A stretch of DNA of 64,000 nucleotides from Gambelia wislizenii (GCA_030847615.1 JAUMIR010000001.1:165885001-165949000), one strand, 5' to 3'; counted from the first letter of the stretch, positions 10,401 to 22,090 are shown. Numbers and translations are program-made. The notes: generated by a model not told the origin, from the letters alone.

Positions 10401-11766
10401 ATGCCGATTAAAAAGCAAACACATATACAAACCATCACCACAAGATGTGCATCTACCGAAACGCCTGAGTTACAACAGATGTTATTTCAGGAGTTTAGAA
10501 AAGAGTTTAAAAAACTCAGAGAGGAAGTGGTGTTGGAAATGAAGGAGACAAGGAAAGACGTTAAGAAAGAATTGGACTACTTCAGGAAGAAATTGGAGAA
10601 AATAACAATGGAAATGGAATATCTAAATGATAAGGTGGATGAATTACAGAATAAAACAAAGAAACTAGAGGAAACTATGATGAACATGAACTGGACAATT
10701 ACAAGATCAGAATTTGGAAATTCAATCAAAATTGAGAGAAAATTGTTTGAAATTGAGAGGTTTGATTGAAAGAGAGAATGAAGATCTGTATGAGAGAATA
10801 TTACCAGGCTTAGCAGAATATATAAATATTTCTATGCAAAATATGGAATTTGAGGTGGATAAAATGTTTAGAATTAATGTTCTAAAATGTTTAGAATTAA
10901 TTCAAAAATAGCTTCACAGAGAAGATTACCACGGGATATTGTCATCTATTTTACAAGGGGAAAGATTAAAGATCTTGTACTACAGAAGAATTTTGAACAC
11001 AAGCTTATAGAGAAAAAATCTTAATACTTCAATCCCATCCAGCTTTTTATTGTGTTGTTTTTAGTATTTTTAGTATTTATTAAGTATGTTTTAAATGTTT
11101 AATTATTTAATTGTATTTTAAGGGGTGGATGTGATGGAGGGGTTTGTATGTATATTTTAATGCTGTAAGCCGCCCCGATTGCATTTTGTAGAGGGGCGGG
11201 ATACAAATAAATATTATTATTATTATTATTATTATTATTGAGGACTGTGAGATTGATATATATAAAGACATTCCAGCACAAATCTTAAAAAAAGGAAGGA
11301 GTATCATTTCATTACATCGAAATTAATGAGGAAGGATATACCATACAGGTGGGAGAAGGTCGAGGGAATAACAGTCACTTATATTCAAAGGCTTAATACT
11401 AACAAAAAGGTAAAAGAATTCCTAGTAAGGTTTAAGAAAGATTTTGAACAAACAGAGGATACGCAAGGAGAGACTGAAAGATTTAAGACGCAGACCCAGG
11501 AATTGGAAGTGCAAGAAAGGCATTTAAGGAAACAACGGAAGAAAAGACAAGAAGAGGATATTGAAAATATTAGAAGCGAGATAGTGATGAGGGGAAGGCT
11601 AGCTGAAAGTGTGAGTGAGGTTAAGCAAGAGGAAAATATGGAGGAAGAAGTAGTGCTGGAGATTCAAAGTGCCGAAGGTATACAACAAGAAGATATTGAG
11701 CAGGAAGATGATAATGGAGTAGAAGAGGATGAGGATTTGGAGGATGATGAGATGGAAGATAAATGA
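10401..11766 (+). pseudogene. L1 ORF1 (RNA-binding protein), broken
   Basis: L1 ORF1p is a trimeric RNA chaperone that packages L1 RNA. The ATG at 10401 opens a Lys/Glu-rich region whose heptad-like pattern suggests a coiled coil (residues about 25-110). The frame shifts near 10730-10770 into a segment with RRM-like content (ERENEDLYERILPGLAEYIN). About 215 bp of foreign repeat (about 11020-11240) then interrupts the gene. The C-terminal part resumes at about 11326 with PYRWEKVEGITVTY and ends in an acidic Glu/Asp-rich tail at 11764-11766 (TGA). The acidic C-terminal extension is unusual compared with mammalian ORF1p as I know it. The gene cannot make an intact protein. Confidence 0.8.
11020..11240 (+). 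mobile_element. Small retroposon nested in L1 ORF1
   Basis: The sequence ends TAAGCCGCCCCGATT...GGGGCGGGATACAAATAAAT followed by (ATT)n. This is the 3' end typical of L2/CR1-like LINEs and dependent SINEs in squamates. It separates the two halves of ORF1. I could not fix a target duplication, so the ends are approximate. Confidence 0.65.
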
Positions 11767-11812
11767 TGAATATAGAATATTAAATATTAATATTAAATAA
11801 AATATAAGTAAA

Positions 11813-14800
11813 ATGCCTATGAAAATTGTGTCATGGAATGTAAGAGGGATGAATTCCCAAAAAAAGAGAAGCAGATTTTTCACCATCTACAGAAAATGAA
11901 ACCAGATGTCACCTGTATTCAAGAGACACATATCAAGATGAAGGGTCAAAATTTATTGAAAAACAGAAAACAGGGACAAGAATTTGTGAATTCCAGTAAG
12001 GAAAGAAAAAGAGGTATAGTAATATATATTAGTAACAAATGGACGGCAAATGAGGTCCTTAGAGATACATCAGGTCGTTATTTAGGTCTTGAAATAAATT
12101 TATGGAATAAAAGAGTATTAATCCTTGGGGTTTATGCCCCATCCGAAAACAAAGATGGTTTCTATAGGAAGCTTATGAGGGATATATCGCAGATTGACTT
12201 CAATGATATGTTATGTCTTGGAGATTGGAATGGAGTACTGGACCCATTGAAAGACAGAACTATTGGGAAGAAGATTAAAATAGATGAGAAACAAGGGAAA
12301 CTACCAAAGTCATTTATGGACCTCATGAGTAACTATTCATTAATTGATTCTTGGAGACATCTCTACGGAGATACAAAAGAATTCACTTACTACTCTGATT
12401 ATCATAAATCCTTTTCACGTATTGACATGTTCTTAATATCAAAAAACCTGGCGAATAAGTTGGAGAGCATGGACATTTTGCCAAGTACAATATTAGATCA
12501 TAATCTGATAATGATAAAAATGAAAGATATCAAAAGAGACTACAGTTGGAGACTTAACAAAAATCTGTTGAGTGATGAAAAGGTGCAGGCTAGAATAATA
12601 TCTGAGTTGGTCTATTATTTCAAAGAAAACACACAAGATCAAATGACAATTGGTAATGTATGGGATGCCAGTAAAGCGGTTATAAGAGGGATGTTAATGC
12701 AGATAAACTGGGAAAGGATTAAGAAAAGACAAGGAAAGACGCAGAAATTACAGGAGATGTTAAAACAAAAAGAAGCAGAATACAAAAGGGATCCGACGAA
12801 CGCAGAATTGAATATAGAATTGAAAGCAATACAGGAGCAAATGAAGATAAGTGTACTCGAGGAAATAGAAAAGAAGATGTCATATGTTAAACAGAATTAT
12901 TTTGAGAATGGGAATGAAGTGGGCAGATGGTTAGCCTTTAGAATGAGAAAAGAACAAGAGAAGAGACAGATTCTAAGGATCAGAGAAAAAGGAAAAATAA
13001 TAACTAATCAGGAGAAGATAAGAGATGCTTTCCAATTGTATTACAGAAGGTTATTTGAGAAGATAACAACAGATGATAAGAAATTAGCTAAAATAAGGGA
13101 TTATCTGTCTCAGCAGGAGATTCCAATGATATCCAAAAATCAACGGGAAGATTTGAATAAACCAATTACCTTAAGTTGAAGATGTGATAAAAGCTCTTAA
13201 GACAAGCAAGATGCTAGGACCCGATGGATTTCCGGCTAGTTACTATAAGACCTTCATGGATATATTAAAATCACCATTAAAGGATATCCTGAATAATATT
13301 ATAATAGAAGGGGACATTCCAGTATCATGGGAGAATGCTAATATAGCCCTAATACCGAAAGAAAACAACGATGTAGAAGACATGAAGAGTTATAGGTCAA
13401 TCTCACTGTTCAACACAGATTATAAGATCTTTACTAGTATTATGGCGGAGAGGTTAAAGAAGGTATTAATTGAGTATATAAATCATGATCAAACTGGATT
13501 TCTCCCAAATAGACATCTACGGTTTAACATCAGGAAAATATTAAACTTGATTGAGTACTTTGATAAGCATCCAGGAAAGAAGTTTGCTTTGATAGCTTTG
13601 GATGCAGAGAGGGCCTTTGACAGCGTGGACTGGGAATTCATGTTGGAATTGTTGAATATGATGGGTATTGGAGAGAGATTCTTAAGGGGTATTAGGGCTA
13701 AATATAAGAAACAAATGGCGCAAATAATAGTTAATAGATATAAAATAAAAACAATAAATCTGGAGAAGGGGGTAAGACAAGGATGCCCTCTCTCACCATT
13801 GCTTTTCATCATGGTTCTGGAAATTCTATGTAATAAGATCAGAAACGAAAAGGAAATTCACGGGGTTCAAATTAAAAACCAAGTATTTAATATCTTTACG
13901 TATGTGGATGATTTGTCAATCTGTTTGGAAGATCCCCGTAAATCTATCTCCACCTTACAGAAAATATTAGAGGAATATGGAAGAATTACGGGGATTAAAA
14001 TAAAAAGAGACAAAACGGTAATATTGACCAAAAATCTAGACAAGAAGGAAGAAAGTACATTAGAGACCTAATCAGGATACAAAATTGAAAAGAAGGTTAG
14101 GTATCTGGGCATTATCATCACAAAAAACAACATGGATCTGGTGGATAACAACTACATAAAAAAATGGCGAGAAATTAAAAATGAAATTGATAGATGGAAA
14201 CATTTGAATTTATCATTGTTGGGGAGGATATCCACAGTTAAAATGATGACACTGCCCAAAATGCTTTTCCTCTTCCAAAATTTGCCTATCATAAGCTCTA
14301 ATAAATTATTTAGAAAATGGGACAAAGACATATCTGCATTTATATGGCAAAATAAAAAGCCTAGAATAAAGTGGAAAAACTTGCAGGATGAAAGAAGTAG
14401 AGGAGGATTAGGCTTACTGAATATGAGACTATACCATCAAGCATGTGCTATGCTTTGGTTATATGATTGGATTTTGTTAAGCAACACTAAACGTTTGACT
14501 CTGGAAGGTCAAGGAATGAGGTTTGGGTTTCACGCATACCTGTGGTATGACAAAGAGAAGGTAGATAGTAGTTTTAATCATCACTTTATTAGAAAATCTC
14601 TCTTACGAATATGGAAAAGGATAAAACAAAAAATTTATATGAAGATCCCTCTTTGGGCTTCCCCACAAGAAGCCTTTAGGCGAACAGAAATGATTCACTC
14701 TGAGATATGGTGGACGTACAAGGATTTATTGACTTTTCGAAAAGGATTGTGTGAAATTAATACCAAGGAGGAGTTACAACAAGAAAACAAAAAATGTAAT

Positions 14801-15547
14801 TGGTTCCAATACCGACACGTATATTAAAGGTTTAAATTGGATATAAAATCTTGGGGTATTTAAAATTTGAATACAGAACTAGACAATTTAATTAACAATT
14901 TGGATAAATTTAAGGTATCTACGATTTACAAATTACTGTTAAAATTAGAATTAGAAGCAGAGGTAATTAAGGATCATATGGTAATCTGGTCACGTAATGT
15001 TGGAAAGACTATTATGATGGACGATTGGAAGAGATTGTGGAAGAAAAATATAGATTTTTCCATAAGTAATGAATTAAGAGGAAACTGTTACAAGCTTCTT
15101 TTTTGCTGGTATTTAACTCCAAGTAGATTGGCAAAAATGTATAAGGAAATGAAGCCAAATTGTTGGAAATGTGGTGAGCTAAATAGCTCTTTTTATCATA
15201 TGTGGTGGACACATAAAGCAGCAAAGAAATTTTGGGGTACTATACATGATGAAATTAAGAGAATCTTTAAGACAGATTTCAGATGTAGTCCTGAACTTTA
15301 TTTGTTGAATATCTTTAATCCAGAGTTCCCATGTGAATATAGGAAGATAATGCTTTACATGACCACCACTGTGAGGATTGTGTATGCAAGGTATTGGACA
15401 CAACAAAAGATTCCTGGTAATGAAGAATGGATGTTTAAATTATGGGAAGTGGTGCAGATGGAGCAACTGACATGTTGGCTTAAATTCCGCTCGGTCGAGA
15501 ATTTCAGAGAAGAATGGAAAGTGATAGATAATTCAATACTGGTCTGA
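11813..15547 (+). pseudogene. L1 ORF2 (endonuclease-reverse transcriptase), broken
   Basis: ORF2p nicks target DNA and reverse-transcribes L1 RNA. It starts at ATG 11813 with MPMKIVSWNVRG (endonuclease motif I). CIQETH, YAPSE, GDWN and SRIDMF follow. The usual SDHN motif reads LDHN here. The RT domain is at about 13180-14070 with GPDGFPASYYK, LIALDAERAFDSVDW and VRQGCPLSPLLF; its active site reads YVDD (13901-13912) where L1 normally has FADD. A Cys/His motif (CWKCGEL...H) lies at about 15160-15200. Breaks are one lost A in the run at 11859-11865, a frameshift near 13175, and in-frame TAA at 14069, 14825 and 14864. The total length, about 1240 codons, is normal for the family. Confidence 0.9.
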
Positions 15548-15959
15548 GAAATGGAATGGGTGTATGGTCACATGGCTCAAGGATTAATACCTAGTGATAT
15601 GCAACAAATGAAATGAGTAAGGAATATAGGAGAGTGTGTTAGAAAGTTATATCTTTCAACTCCTTTGCTGGTCTGCAGGGGGAATAAAGCTAAGAATCAG
15701 ACAATCTGAGGGCATATTGAATATACTGTGTTATCTTGGAATATGTTATGTTCATAAGATTGTGGTTTATAAATTTGACCCTGTACAATCAATTTAAACA
15801 GTATAGAAACTTTATGTTTGTGTTTAATGAAAGACGATGTCTATTTTGTTAAACCGACTCAGTACTGATGAGTAGGAAGTTTGTTTTTTTAAAATTTAGT
15901 GGAAAATGAAGATGGAAATGTAAATGGTGTTGTAAAAATAATAATAATTATTATAAAAA
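15548..15959 (+). other. L1 3' UTR and A-rich tail
   Basis: Non-coding AT-rich sequence follows the ORF2 stop and ends in an ATAATAATTATTATAAAAA-type tail directly before the target duplication. Confidence 0.75.
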
Positions 15960-15976
15960 GAAATCTTTTTAGTTAG

Positions 15977-16200
15977 TTAAGGACCTAGCCTTGCTTTGAA
16001 TATGTAGATTGCCATACCTTCAGTAAAAGCTTTGATATGCATTTTTAAGCAAATGTCTTTATTGTCTTTAATTTGTCTGAGTGGCTTTTTAATGACTGGG
16101 TGATTCAGAATACTCACAAACGCAAATTGAGTCTGGTCCGCTTTGTGTCTTTGCTTATCTCTGCTTTACAATAAATTTCTCAATAAGATATTTCTAAATT
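15977..16200 (+). mobile_element. LTR-like repeat copy B, right part
   Basis: Continues the repeat interrupted at 8580. TATGTAGATTG and ATACCTTCAGTAAA match copy A at 2770-2810. The end near 16165-16200 is not sharp. Confidence 0.5.
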
Positions 16201-16254
16201 GCTTGCTTCCTGGAGTCTTTAATAAATTTTTAATTTTTATGCTTATACACCCCA

Positions 16255-16722
16255 ACACCGTGAATGTATCCCCCATTCCATTTCTGTAATGGAATGTCCT
16301 GCAAGTGATAAGGTGCCCGTTTCTGTGGCGCAATGGCAGTGTCAATGGGAGGTCCATGCTAGAACACGTCCAGGTGAGATTGGGATGTCAAGGTAAGTGA
16401 CACACTTTTTATGATCCTCCCTGGGTTACTTGTTATGTTTTCAGTGTGTTTTTATGCTTGCTGTCACTTTTTTTAAAAAACTTTATTTTCCTTTTTATTT
16501 TTGAATTTCCTGTGTGTTCATCCTCTCGCAAGAATGGCTGGGATTTCAAACCAGGAAGTGAATGGAGCTCCGTTTCAGCTCCATTCACTCCTGGGCTGCT
16601 GGGCAAGCAAGGCAAAGGTAGGTGTGTACGTTTTCATTCTTGTGCCAGGATGGGGACGGGCGAGGGGTGGGAGAGGAGATTGCAAGATGGGAACACTTTT
16701 TTGTTCCCTTCTGAAAATCTCC
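16255..16722. mobile_element. Non-autonomous DNA element E (TTTTCAGA-terminus family)
   Basis: The right end TCTGAAAATCTCC (16710-16722) matches the terminus of the hairpin element at 45783-46113 and is followed by ATA. The interior is homologous to 59440-59740. Shared blocks are GGTAAGTGACACACTTTTTA, TTTTTATTTTTGAATTTCC and AGGAAGTGAATGGAG. It contains AGGTAAGTG at 16391-16399 and AGGTAGGTG at 16616-16624. The left end is uncertain, being near 16212 or 16255. Confidence 0.6.
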
Positions 16723-16734
16723 ATAACTGTTTTC

Positions 16735-17110
16735 TCTTGAAGCAAGAATGGGCAGCACCACTCTGTCAGGAAGCTAGCCACCCATTCTGGCTTCTGAGAG
16801 AGCAGCTAGCTCAAGAGCTCCATGAAAGCAACCTCCCAGCACTAGCCACTCTCTCAGAAGCCAGAATGGGCAGCACCCCCAACCCCAATCAGGAGGCTAG
16901 CCACACATTCTTCCTGAAGTTGCTGGGTAAACAGGACTTAACATCAAGCCCCAGTGGTAGCCGCTCTCCGCTTGACTTAAGCAAGTAAAAATCCGAATGA
17001 CATTTTGGGCCAAATTTGGCCAGAGCTGTGGTGCTTAAATTCAGGTCAGAGTAGCCCAAATTTCATGCATCACAAATCCAGGCCAAAGTAGTCCAAATTT
17101 CATCTTGATA
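16735..17110. mobile_element. Dispersed palindromic DNA repeat, family P copy 2
   Basis: Two inverted units of the motif GAAGCCAGAATGGGCAGCAC / CCATTCTGGCTTCTGAGAGA occur at 16740-16915, as at 7860-7950 and 27100-27440. The rest, to 17110, contains two related CAGGTCAGAGTAGCCCAAAT / CAGGCCAAAGTAGTCCAAAT units. There is no coding content. Confidence 0.45.
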
Positions 17111-17589
17111 TATACCCCTGGTATGAATGACCCTCCAGTCAGTTCTGAGCACTAGGAGTGGTCAGTATGTCCTTTGAAAATCTCTATTTTTCAACAGTTT
17201 TGACTGGTGAAAGAGCCCACTTCAACTCTACCTTTAATTTCCACCTATGTGGAAATTTGAGTGCTATTTTTGAAATATTTTCCAGACTGGATAGGACTTC
17301 CTCTGACTCTAAAGGACTCAAAGTCTCTCCAAAGTCCTTTTTTAAGGGCAACCTTGGAATTTCTGTAACTAGAGAATATAAGGAGTAGGCTCTATTGTTG
17401 CTGTTCTTGTACTTGGTGCTGGTTCATAATGGTGCTGGTCAGCAGTGAGAGTGTGCAGGTTTAACTCCCATTTCGGTGGTGATGCATTTTTAAACATGTT
17501 GAAATGTATATATTTAATTTCTAACTGACCTAAATGGGACCTAAAGTGGCTTACAGAAACAAAATAACTAAAACAATATATAATTCAAT

Positions 17590-17950
17590 ATTTTTTTAAA
17601 AATATTTATTTTTCATTAATTGTATTTATTTATTTCATTTATATGCCACCTTTCTCCAAAAATGAGAAAATGAAACACTCCAGTTACAGTACTACATGAA
17701 ACAGTTACAAATACATTCAAAGCATAATAAAAATACAGCCCATGCCATTAAAAATCCTTCTGCCCCAACTAGTTAAAAGCTGAAATCCTGATTAAATAAA
17801 AAGGCATTTGCCTGCTAGCTCTAAAAATACTGTTGTGCAGTGGTCAACCGAGCCTCCCTCATTTAGGGAGTTCCATAGCCTAGGAGCACCATAGTGTAAT
17901 AAAGCAGGCTCTCCCCCAAGTCCTCACCAGATGAGCTAGTGAAGGTGATG
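17590..17950 (-). mobile_element. LINE 3' end (CR1/L2-like), minus strand
   Basis: On the plus strand it begins with ATTTATTTATTTCATTTATA then GCCACCTTTCTCC, the complement of a LINE tail ending in an (AAAT)n tract. It runs through GGGAGTTCCATAGCC. Similar 3' ends occur at 32780-32925 (plus), 62780-62890 and 63720-64000 (minus). It is 5'-truncated with no open frame. Confidence 0.6.
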
Positions 17951-17963
17951 GAACTAAGAGCCT

Positions 17964-19050
17964 TACTGCACTCCAAAGAAAAGCAGCAAAAAGGTATGTC
18001 TTTTTGCTAACCAGAAAAAAACCATTTGCAAAAAGATGCACTTAACCTCAGTCACCCATGGGACCAGAACAAAAGAACGCTGGAAGAATGATGATGCCAT
18101 GTGGTAAGGCAGCAGGGCAGATGGAATGTTCCTGCTGCTTTGCTGCTTTTCTTCAGAGTTCACTAAGGCTCATAGAGAAAGACCTTCCCCAAGACCGTAA
18201 GACTGGGGCAGGCTCATAACACAAAAAACTCAGCAATGACCCAGAATAACTTTTTCCTTCTTGTGCTTGCAATGCACACACTCACACAGACTCATCCCTT
18301 CATGGTCACAGATACTTTGCTAAATAGATTTTGTGAGAAAAGCTCATAGAAATACGTTGACATTTTAATATTCCCACTCTTCAGGCATAACTCCTCTCAT
18401 GTAATACCAGCTGCTACTACCATTTTCTGGGGGAGGGGAGCTTAATTTGGTTTTAAATTGTGGTGCTCTGTTATATTTCTGCCAGTACACTAGCTGTATA
18501 AAAAGGAAGAAAGTTGTAAATAGACAAGACATTCACAACTGTGATGACATGTGAGCCCCATCTTGTCTTCTGCCCAAAAGAGAGCATAGTGTCCTTTGGA
18601 ATTGTGAGTGTGTGGTTTTCTTATGGGGAGAGTAATAAAGCAGGCAGAACATTACAGCCTGTTCTGAATGAAGATCCAAATATGGAATAAAAAAAATAAT
18701 TGTTTCATGAATGCTAAATTGGGAGCTTTTATAACTCTGCTTGGATCACCAGGCACGATTGTCTCTTGACATGTGGTTAGATTTAGCTCTAGAGGTTATA
18801 GCCAACTTTAGGCTAGTGGCAAAATTATAAGCATTGGTGTTATTCTGCTAATGACATTAGTCCACTAGGGGTTGCCTAACTCTTCCAGGTCAACAAACAA
18901 AACTGGTACAACCAACAGCTAGCCACATGAAGTCATAATGAGTTGGGCAATGCTTTGTGGAATGTCTTTCACAAGCTGAATTACAATTGTGGATCTGACA
19001 CCTGCACAAGCATCAAAAGGGGTTTCTACCAATAGTAGATGCCTTGCACA
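17964..19050. other. Unassigned sequence
   Basis: I see no gene or recognisable repeat here. Confidence 0.4.
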
Positions 19051-19288
19051 AGAGAGCCTCCATGGTGTAGTGGTTTGAACATTGGACTATGACTCTGGAG
19101 ACCAGGGTTCAAATGCCTGCTTGGCCATGGCAACCCACTGGGTGACCTTCAGCAAATCACATTCTCTCTCTAAGCCTCAGAAGAAGAAAATGGCAAACCT
19201 GGACAAAACTTGCCAAGAAAACCCCATGATAGGTTTGCCTTAGTTGGAAAGAACTTGAAGGCTCACAACAACAACAATAACAACAACA
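19051..19288 (+). mobile_element. tRNA-derived SINE, plus strand
   Basis: The head AGAGAGCCTCCATGGTGTAG is followed by the A-box region, a B box within GGTTCAAATGCC, the body TGGGTGACCTTCAGCAAATC, GATAGGTTTGCCTTA, and a (CAA)n tail. It belongs to the same family as 36228-36453. Confidence 0.88.
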
Positions 19289-19965
19289 CTGCTACTACTG
19301 ACTTGCACAGGTGCATTAACATCAGTGGATAAGCCTGAGGTTTCTAAAATGTCCATTATGCACACACAAGATGCGGCCATTGTTATCACCTCTGCCAGTT
19401 CACAGCAATCTTTGAGACAAAAAAAGGAGCAATATTTTATCCCCGCCCCACCGCCTTTAAGGCTGTTTTGATGTATTCAGATTACTCCTGGGATATATTG
19501 CATTTGCAGGGGGAAAACCTATGCCCATTTCTTCTACTAATGAAAAATAAGTAGCATGTTTATGGGACTGAGCTACATTTGCCTCTCAACTAACAGAAGG
19601 ACTCCATCCATTTGCAGCAGTAAGCAGAAGAGTTTCAAAAAGTCACCTTCTGGATCACAATGTCCACAAACTTAGCATGACTGTGTGGTTCTGGGAGCTA
19701 TAGTCCAAAAAAAGTAATTTTCACAGCCTCTGAGTAGCAGGACCCAGCCAAGGGTTTTCCCCTGGGGCAAGAGTTAGTTAGTCCCTCTTCTCCTTGGAAC
19801 TCCCAGTGGCACCCTCTGACCTCTAACCTCCTGAAAGAGTGTGGGAGGTGGCCCCAGAGGGTGCAGGCGGGAGGTGGAATTGGAGGAAATTCCTTCCTCT
19901 TCCCACTTTCTCCAAATACTGATGGAACCCCACTGAGCAGTGGTCTGTATCCAACTCAATGGATT
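19289..19965. other. Mostly unassigned; small MITE-like fragment
   Basis: Positions 19680-19735 carry GTTCTGGGAGCTATAGTCCA, a fragment of a common palindromic element type also seen at 31219 and 31820. Nothing else was recognised. Confidence 0.35.
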
Positions 19966-19973
19966 TCAAATGT

Positions 19974-20145
19974 TGTTTTGTGGCTGTGCTTGCATCCCAG
20001 TAGGCTCAGGCAAAAGGAAACTATGGAAGCATCTCCTTTGTGTGTTCTTACTCATTAATAACTTCTCCATCTTGACAACATTCTGATGTTGCTTGGCCAT
20101 ACTTATCCCATTTTTCATCTGTGAAATGCTGGAGGGTATGGAGCA
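19974..20145 (-). repeat. Interspersed repeat R, copy 1
   Basis: The minus strand matches 33438-33560. Shared blocks are TTTCACAGATGAAAAATGGG, then GGCCAAGCA, then AAGTTATTAATGA and AAGAACACACAA. The two copies align over about 130 bp. The family and origin were not recognised. In the same relative frame both translate to SQMKNG...AKQ...VV.M.K, which hints at a once-coding source. Confidence 0.6.
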
Positions 20146-20634
20146 GGGCACACAGAAAATGCATCACTATGCATTTCACATACACCAGTATCTGCTGCTT
20201 AAGGTGGCCTCTTCACTGTAGCTAATGCTCCTTAGCAGCAGCTGCACCCTTCCTTCTTTTCTTCTCCTTAGCTAGGACCTTCCACAAGGAAACAGTAAAA
20301 GTAGCTTTACTATTCCTTTTTCTCATATGAATATATCTAGCATATCTTCAAATGCAATGGCACAAGTTTGGGGTGGGGGAAGAGACTACTTCAGCATATC
20401 ATTAAACAGAATGCATTGTCTGAGAACAAACTGCTGATAACAGAAGATACTGTAGTACTAGTAGCAAATTCAAAGTACTGTGGGAATTGTAATTCTTTGT
20501 TTGCTTTGGAAAGCTTTAGAACATGAACGGTTGTAAATGAAGAGTCCAGTTTATTTTTAGCAAATATATACAATCTCGTAAAGATTGTACATTTCAGAAA
20601 GTTGGTTCTCACTTTTCAGTGCCCCCCCCCCATG

Positions 20635-21680
20635 AACAATTTACCAAAATCTGTGGATGCTCAAGTCCCATTATATACAACTAGCTGGACATGGTGTACC
20701 ATACTCCATTAAAAGACTCCTCCCAAAATGCCCAGGAAAACTCATGATAACCCTTTGAGGTAGGCTGGTGGGTTTAACTTGCCCACCTGCTGCTCGTTCT
20801 GCCCCCTGCCGCCCCCCACTGCTCATTCTGCCCCTTGTCACTCCCCCACTGCTCGTTCTGCTGCTCCCCACTTGTTCTTCCCCTCTCCCACTTGTTCTGT
20901 CCCTCCCCCACTCATTATGCCCCCCAACGCTTGTTCTGTCCCCTGCTCATTCTGCCCCTCCCCCACTCGTTATGCCCCCCAACGCTTGTTCTGTCCCCTG
21001 CTCATTCTGCCCCTCCCCCACTCGTTATGCCCCCACTTGTTCTGCCCCTCCCCCACTCGTTTTCCCCCCACCACTCATTCTGCCCCTCCCCCACTTGTTC
21101 TGCCCCACCACTCGTTCTGCCCCTCCCTCACTCGTTCTGCCACTCCCCTGCTCGTTCTGCTCCCCACTACTTGTTCTGCCCTCCTGCTCATTCTGCCCCC
21201 TCACCACTTGTTCTGCCCCACCCCCCACTCATTCTGCCCCCACTGCTCATTCTGCCCCTCCCCTGCTTGTTCTTCCCCCCACTTGTTCTGCCCCTGACTT
21301 GTTCTGCCCCTCCCCCCACTCGTTCTTCCCCCACTGCTCCTTCTGCCCCTTCCCCAAACGTGATCTGCCCCCCCACCCCACTCCCTGCACTCCAGAACAC
21401 ATTTAGATTTACATGGTCCCGCCCCCAGTGTACTGATAGGCTGCCCAACAGACCTGTGATTGGTTGGTCAGTTCCCTAAGCAGCTAATCAGCACACTGGA
21501 AATGGCAACATACCCAAGAGAATTATATATATATAGATGGCGTAGTAAAATGGTGTCCCTTATATAAAATGGCAAACAGCAAGGCTTGCTTTTTGGAATT
21601 ATTTTTTTAAAAAAATATTTTCAAACCATGGATAGTTGAATTCATGATACAGAATCTGTGGATACAGAGGGCTGACTGTA
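20635..21680 (-). mobile_element. pogo/Tigger-like MITE interrupted by an 850-bp insert
   Basis: The right end, read on the minus strand, begins TACAGTCAGCCCTCTGTATC and continues into the GGCAAAATC-like region. The left end matches TGGGACTTGAGCATCCACAG (minus strand). The element is homologous to 52658-52905, which lies in the opposite orientation and is uninterrupted. The insert spans about 20680-21533. The assignment rests on resemblance of the terminus to Tigger-type elements and is tentative. Confidence 0.5.
20790..21372. repeat. Pyrimidine-rich minisatellite
   Basis: A degenerate tandem array of roughly 17-20 bp units around the core CTCGTTCTGCCCCTCCCCC (variants CTCATTCTGCCC, CTTGTTCTGTCCC). 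The strand is extremely pyrimidine-rich, so three plus-strand frames of 170-214 residues stay open. These are artefacts of composition. The array sits inside the Tigger-like element's insert. Confidence 0.9.
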
Positions 21681-21739
21681 TTTGTGATCAAGCTGCATAG
21701 GGACTTGAGTAGTTATGAATGTATAACCAACATAGTTCT

Positions 21740-22090
21740 GTAGCTATACAGTGACTCCTGGCCCGATCTCCCCCAACCCCCACTTACCAGGTGGCAGCTG
21801 CTTTGACCAACAGGGGTCTGTTCCCCTATCTATAGGGGAAGCAGCTGTGCGACAGTCACATCCTCTCCCATGAACTATCTTTAGTGTGACAGGCAGAAGC
21901 AGGGTCCCTGTTGCAATTCCCCCTTGCACCATAGATCGCTCACACAAGGGGGAGGTGGGAACTGTCATTCAGCTGCTTCCTGGTTGATGGGGAAACAGAC
22001 CCTCATCAATTGCAGTGGCTGCTGCCTAGTAAGTGGGGACTGGAGGACTTTCATGGTACTTATGTATTCATGGTACTGTAGGTTATGCAA
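21740..22090. mobile_element. Palindromic DNA element, family Q copy 1
   Basis: An imperfect hairpin. CCCCCACTTACCAGGTGGCA on the left pairs with GCTGCCTAGTAAGTGGGG on the right, and CAGGGGTCTGTTCCCC pairs with GGGGAAACAGACCC. The right two thirds match 35600-35880 (AGTCAGAAGCGGGGTCCCTG-type block, CAATCAGCTGCTTCCTG). No coding content. Confidence 0.6.

Larger units (their letters stand above)
8581..15959 (+). mobile_element. Near-full-length L1 LINE, 7.38 kb
   Basis: The element runs from GCTTCCGGTTGGAGAAGTGG to an A-rich tail. It is bounded by identical 17-bp duplications GAAATCTTTTTAGTTAG (8564-8580 and 15960-15976). It has a long 5' UTR (8581-10400), ORF1 (10401-11766), a 46-bp spacer, ORF2 (about 11813-15547) and a 3' UTR (15548-15959). 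The order and lengths are those of a vertebrate L1. Both ORFs are broken by a few frameshifts and stops, so this copy is probably inactive. The paralogous uninterrupted site at 2720-2760 confirms the boundaries. Confidence 0.92.

Noticed and set aside
16446..16988. 180-codon plus-strand frame
   Set aside because: It crosses two unrelated repeats (element E and family P) and encodes no domain.
20768..21479. Three overlapping long plus-strand open frames, rich in Cys, Pro and Ser
   Set aside because: They lie on a tandem pyrimidine-rich minisatellite that lacks stop codons in several frames at once. This is composition and not coding.
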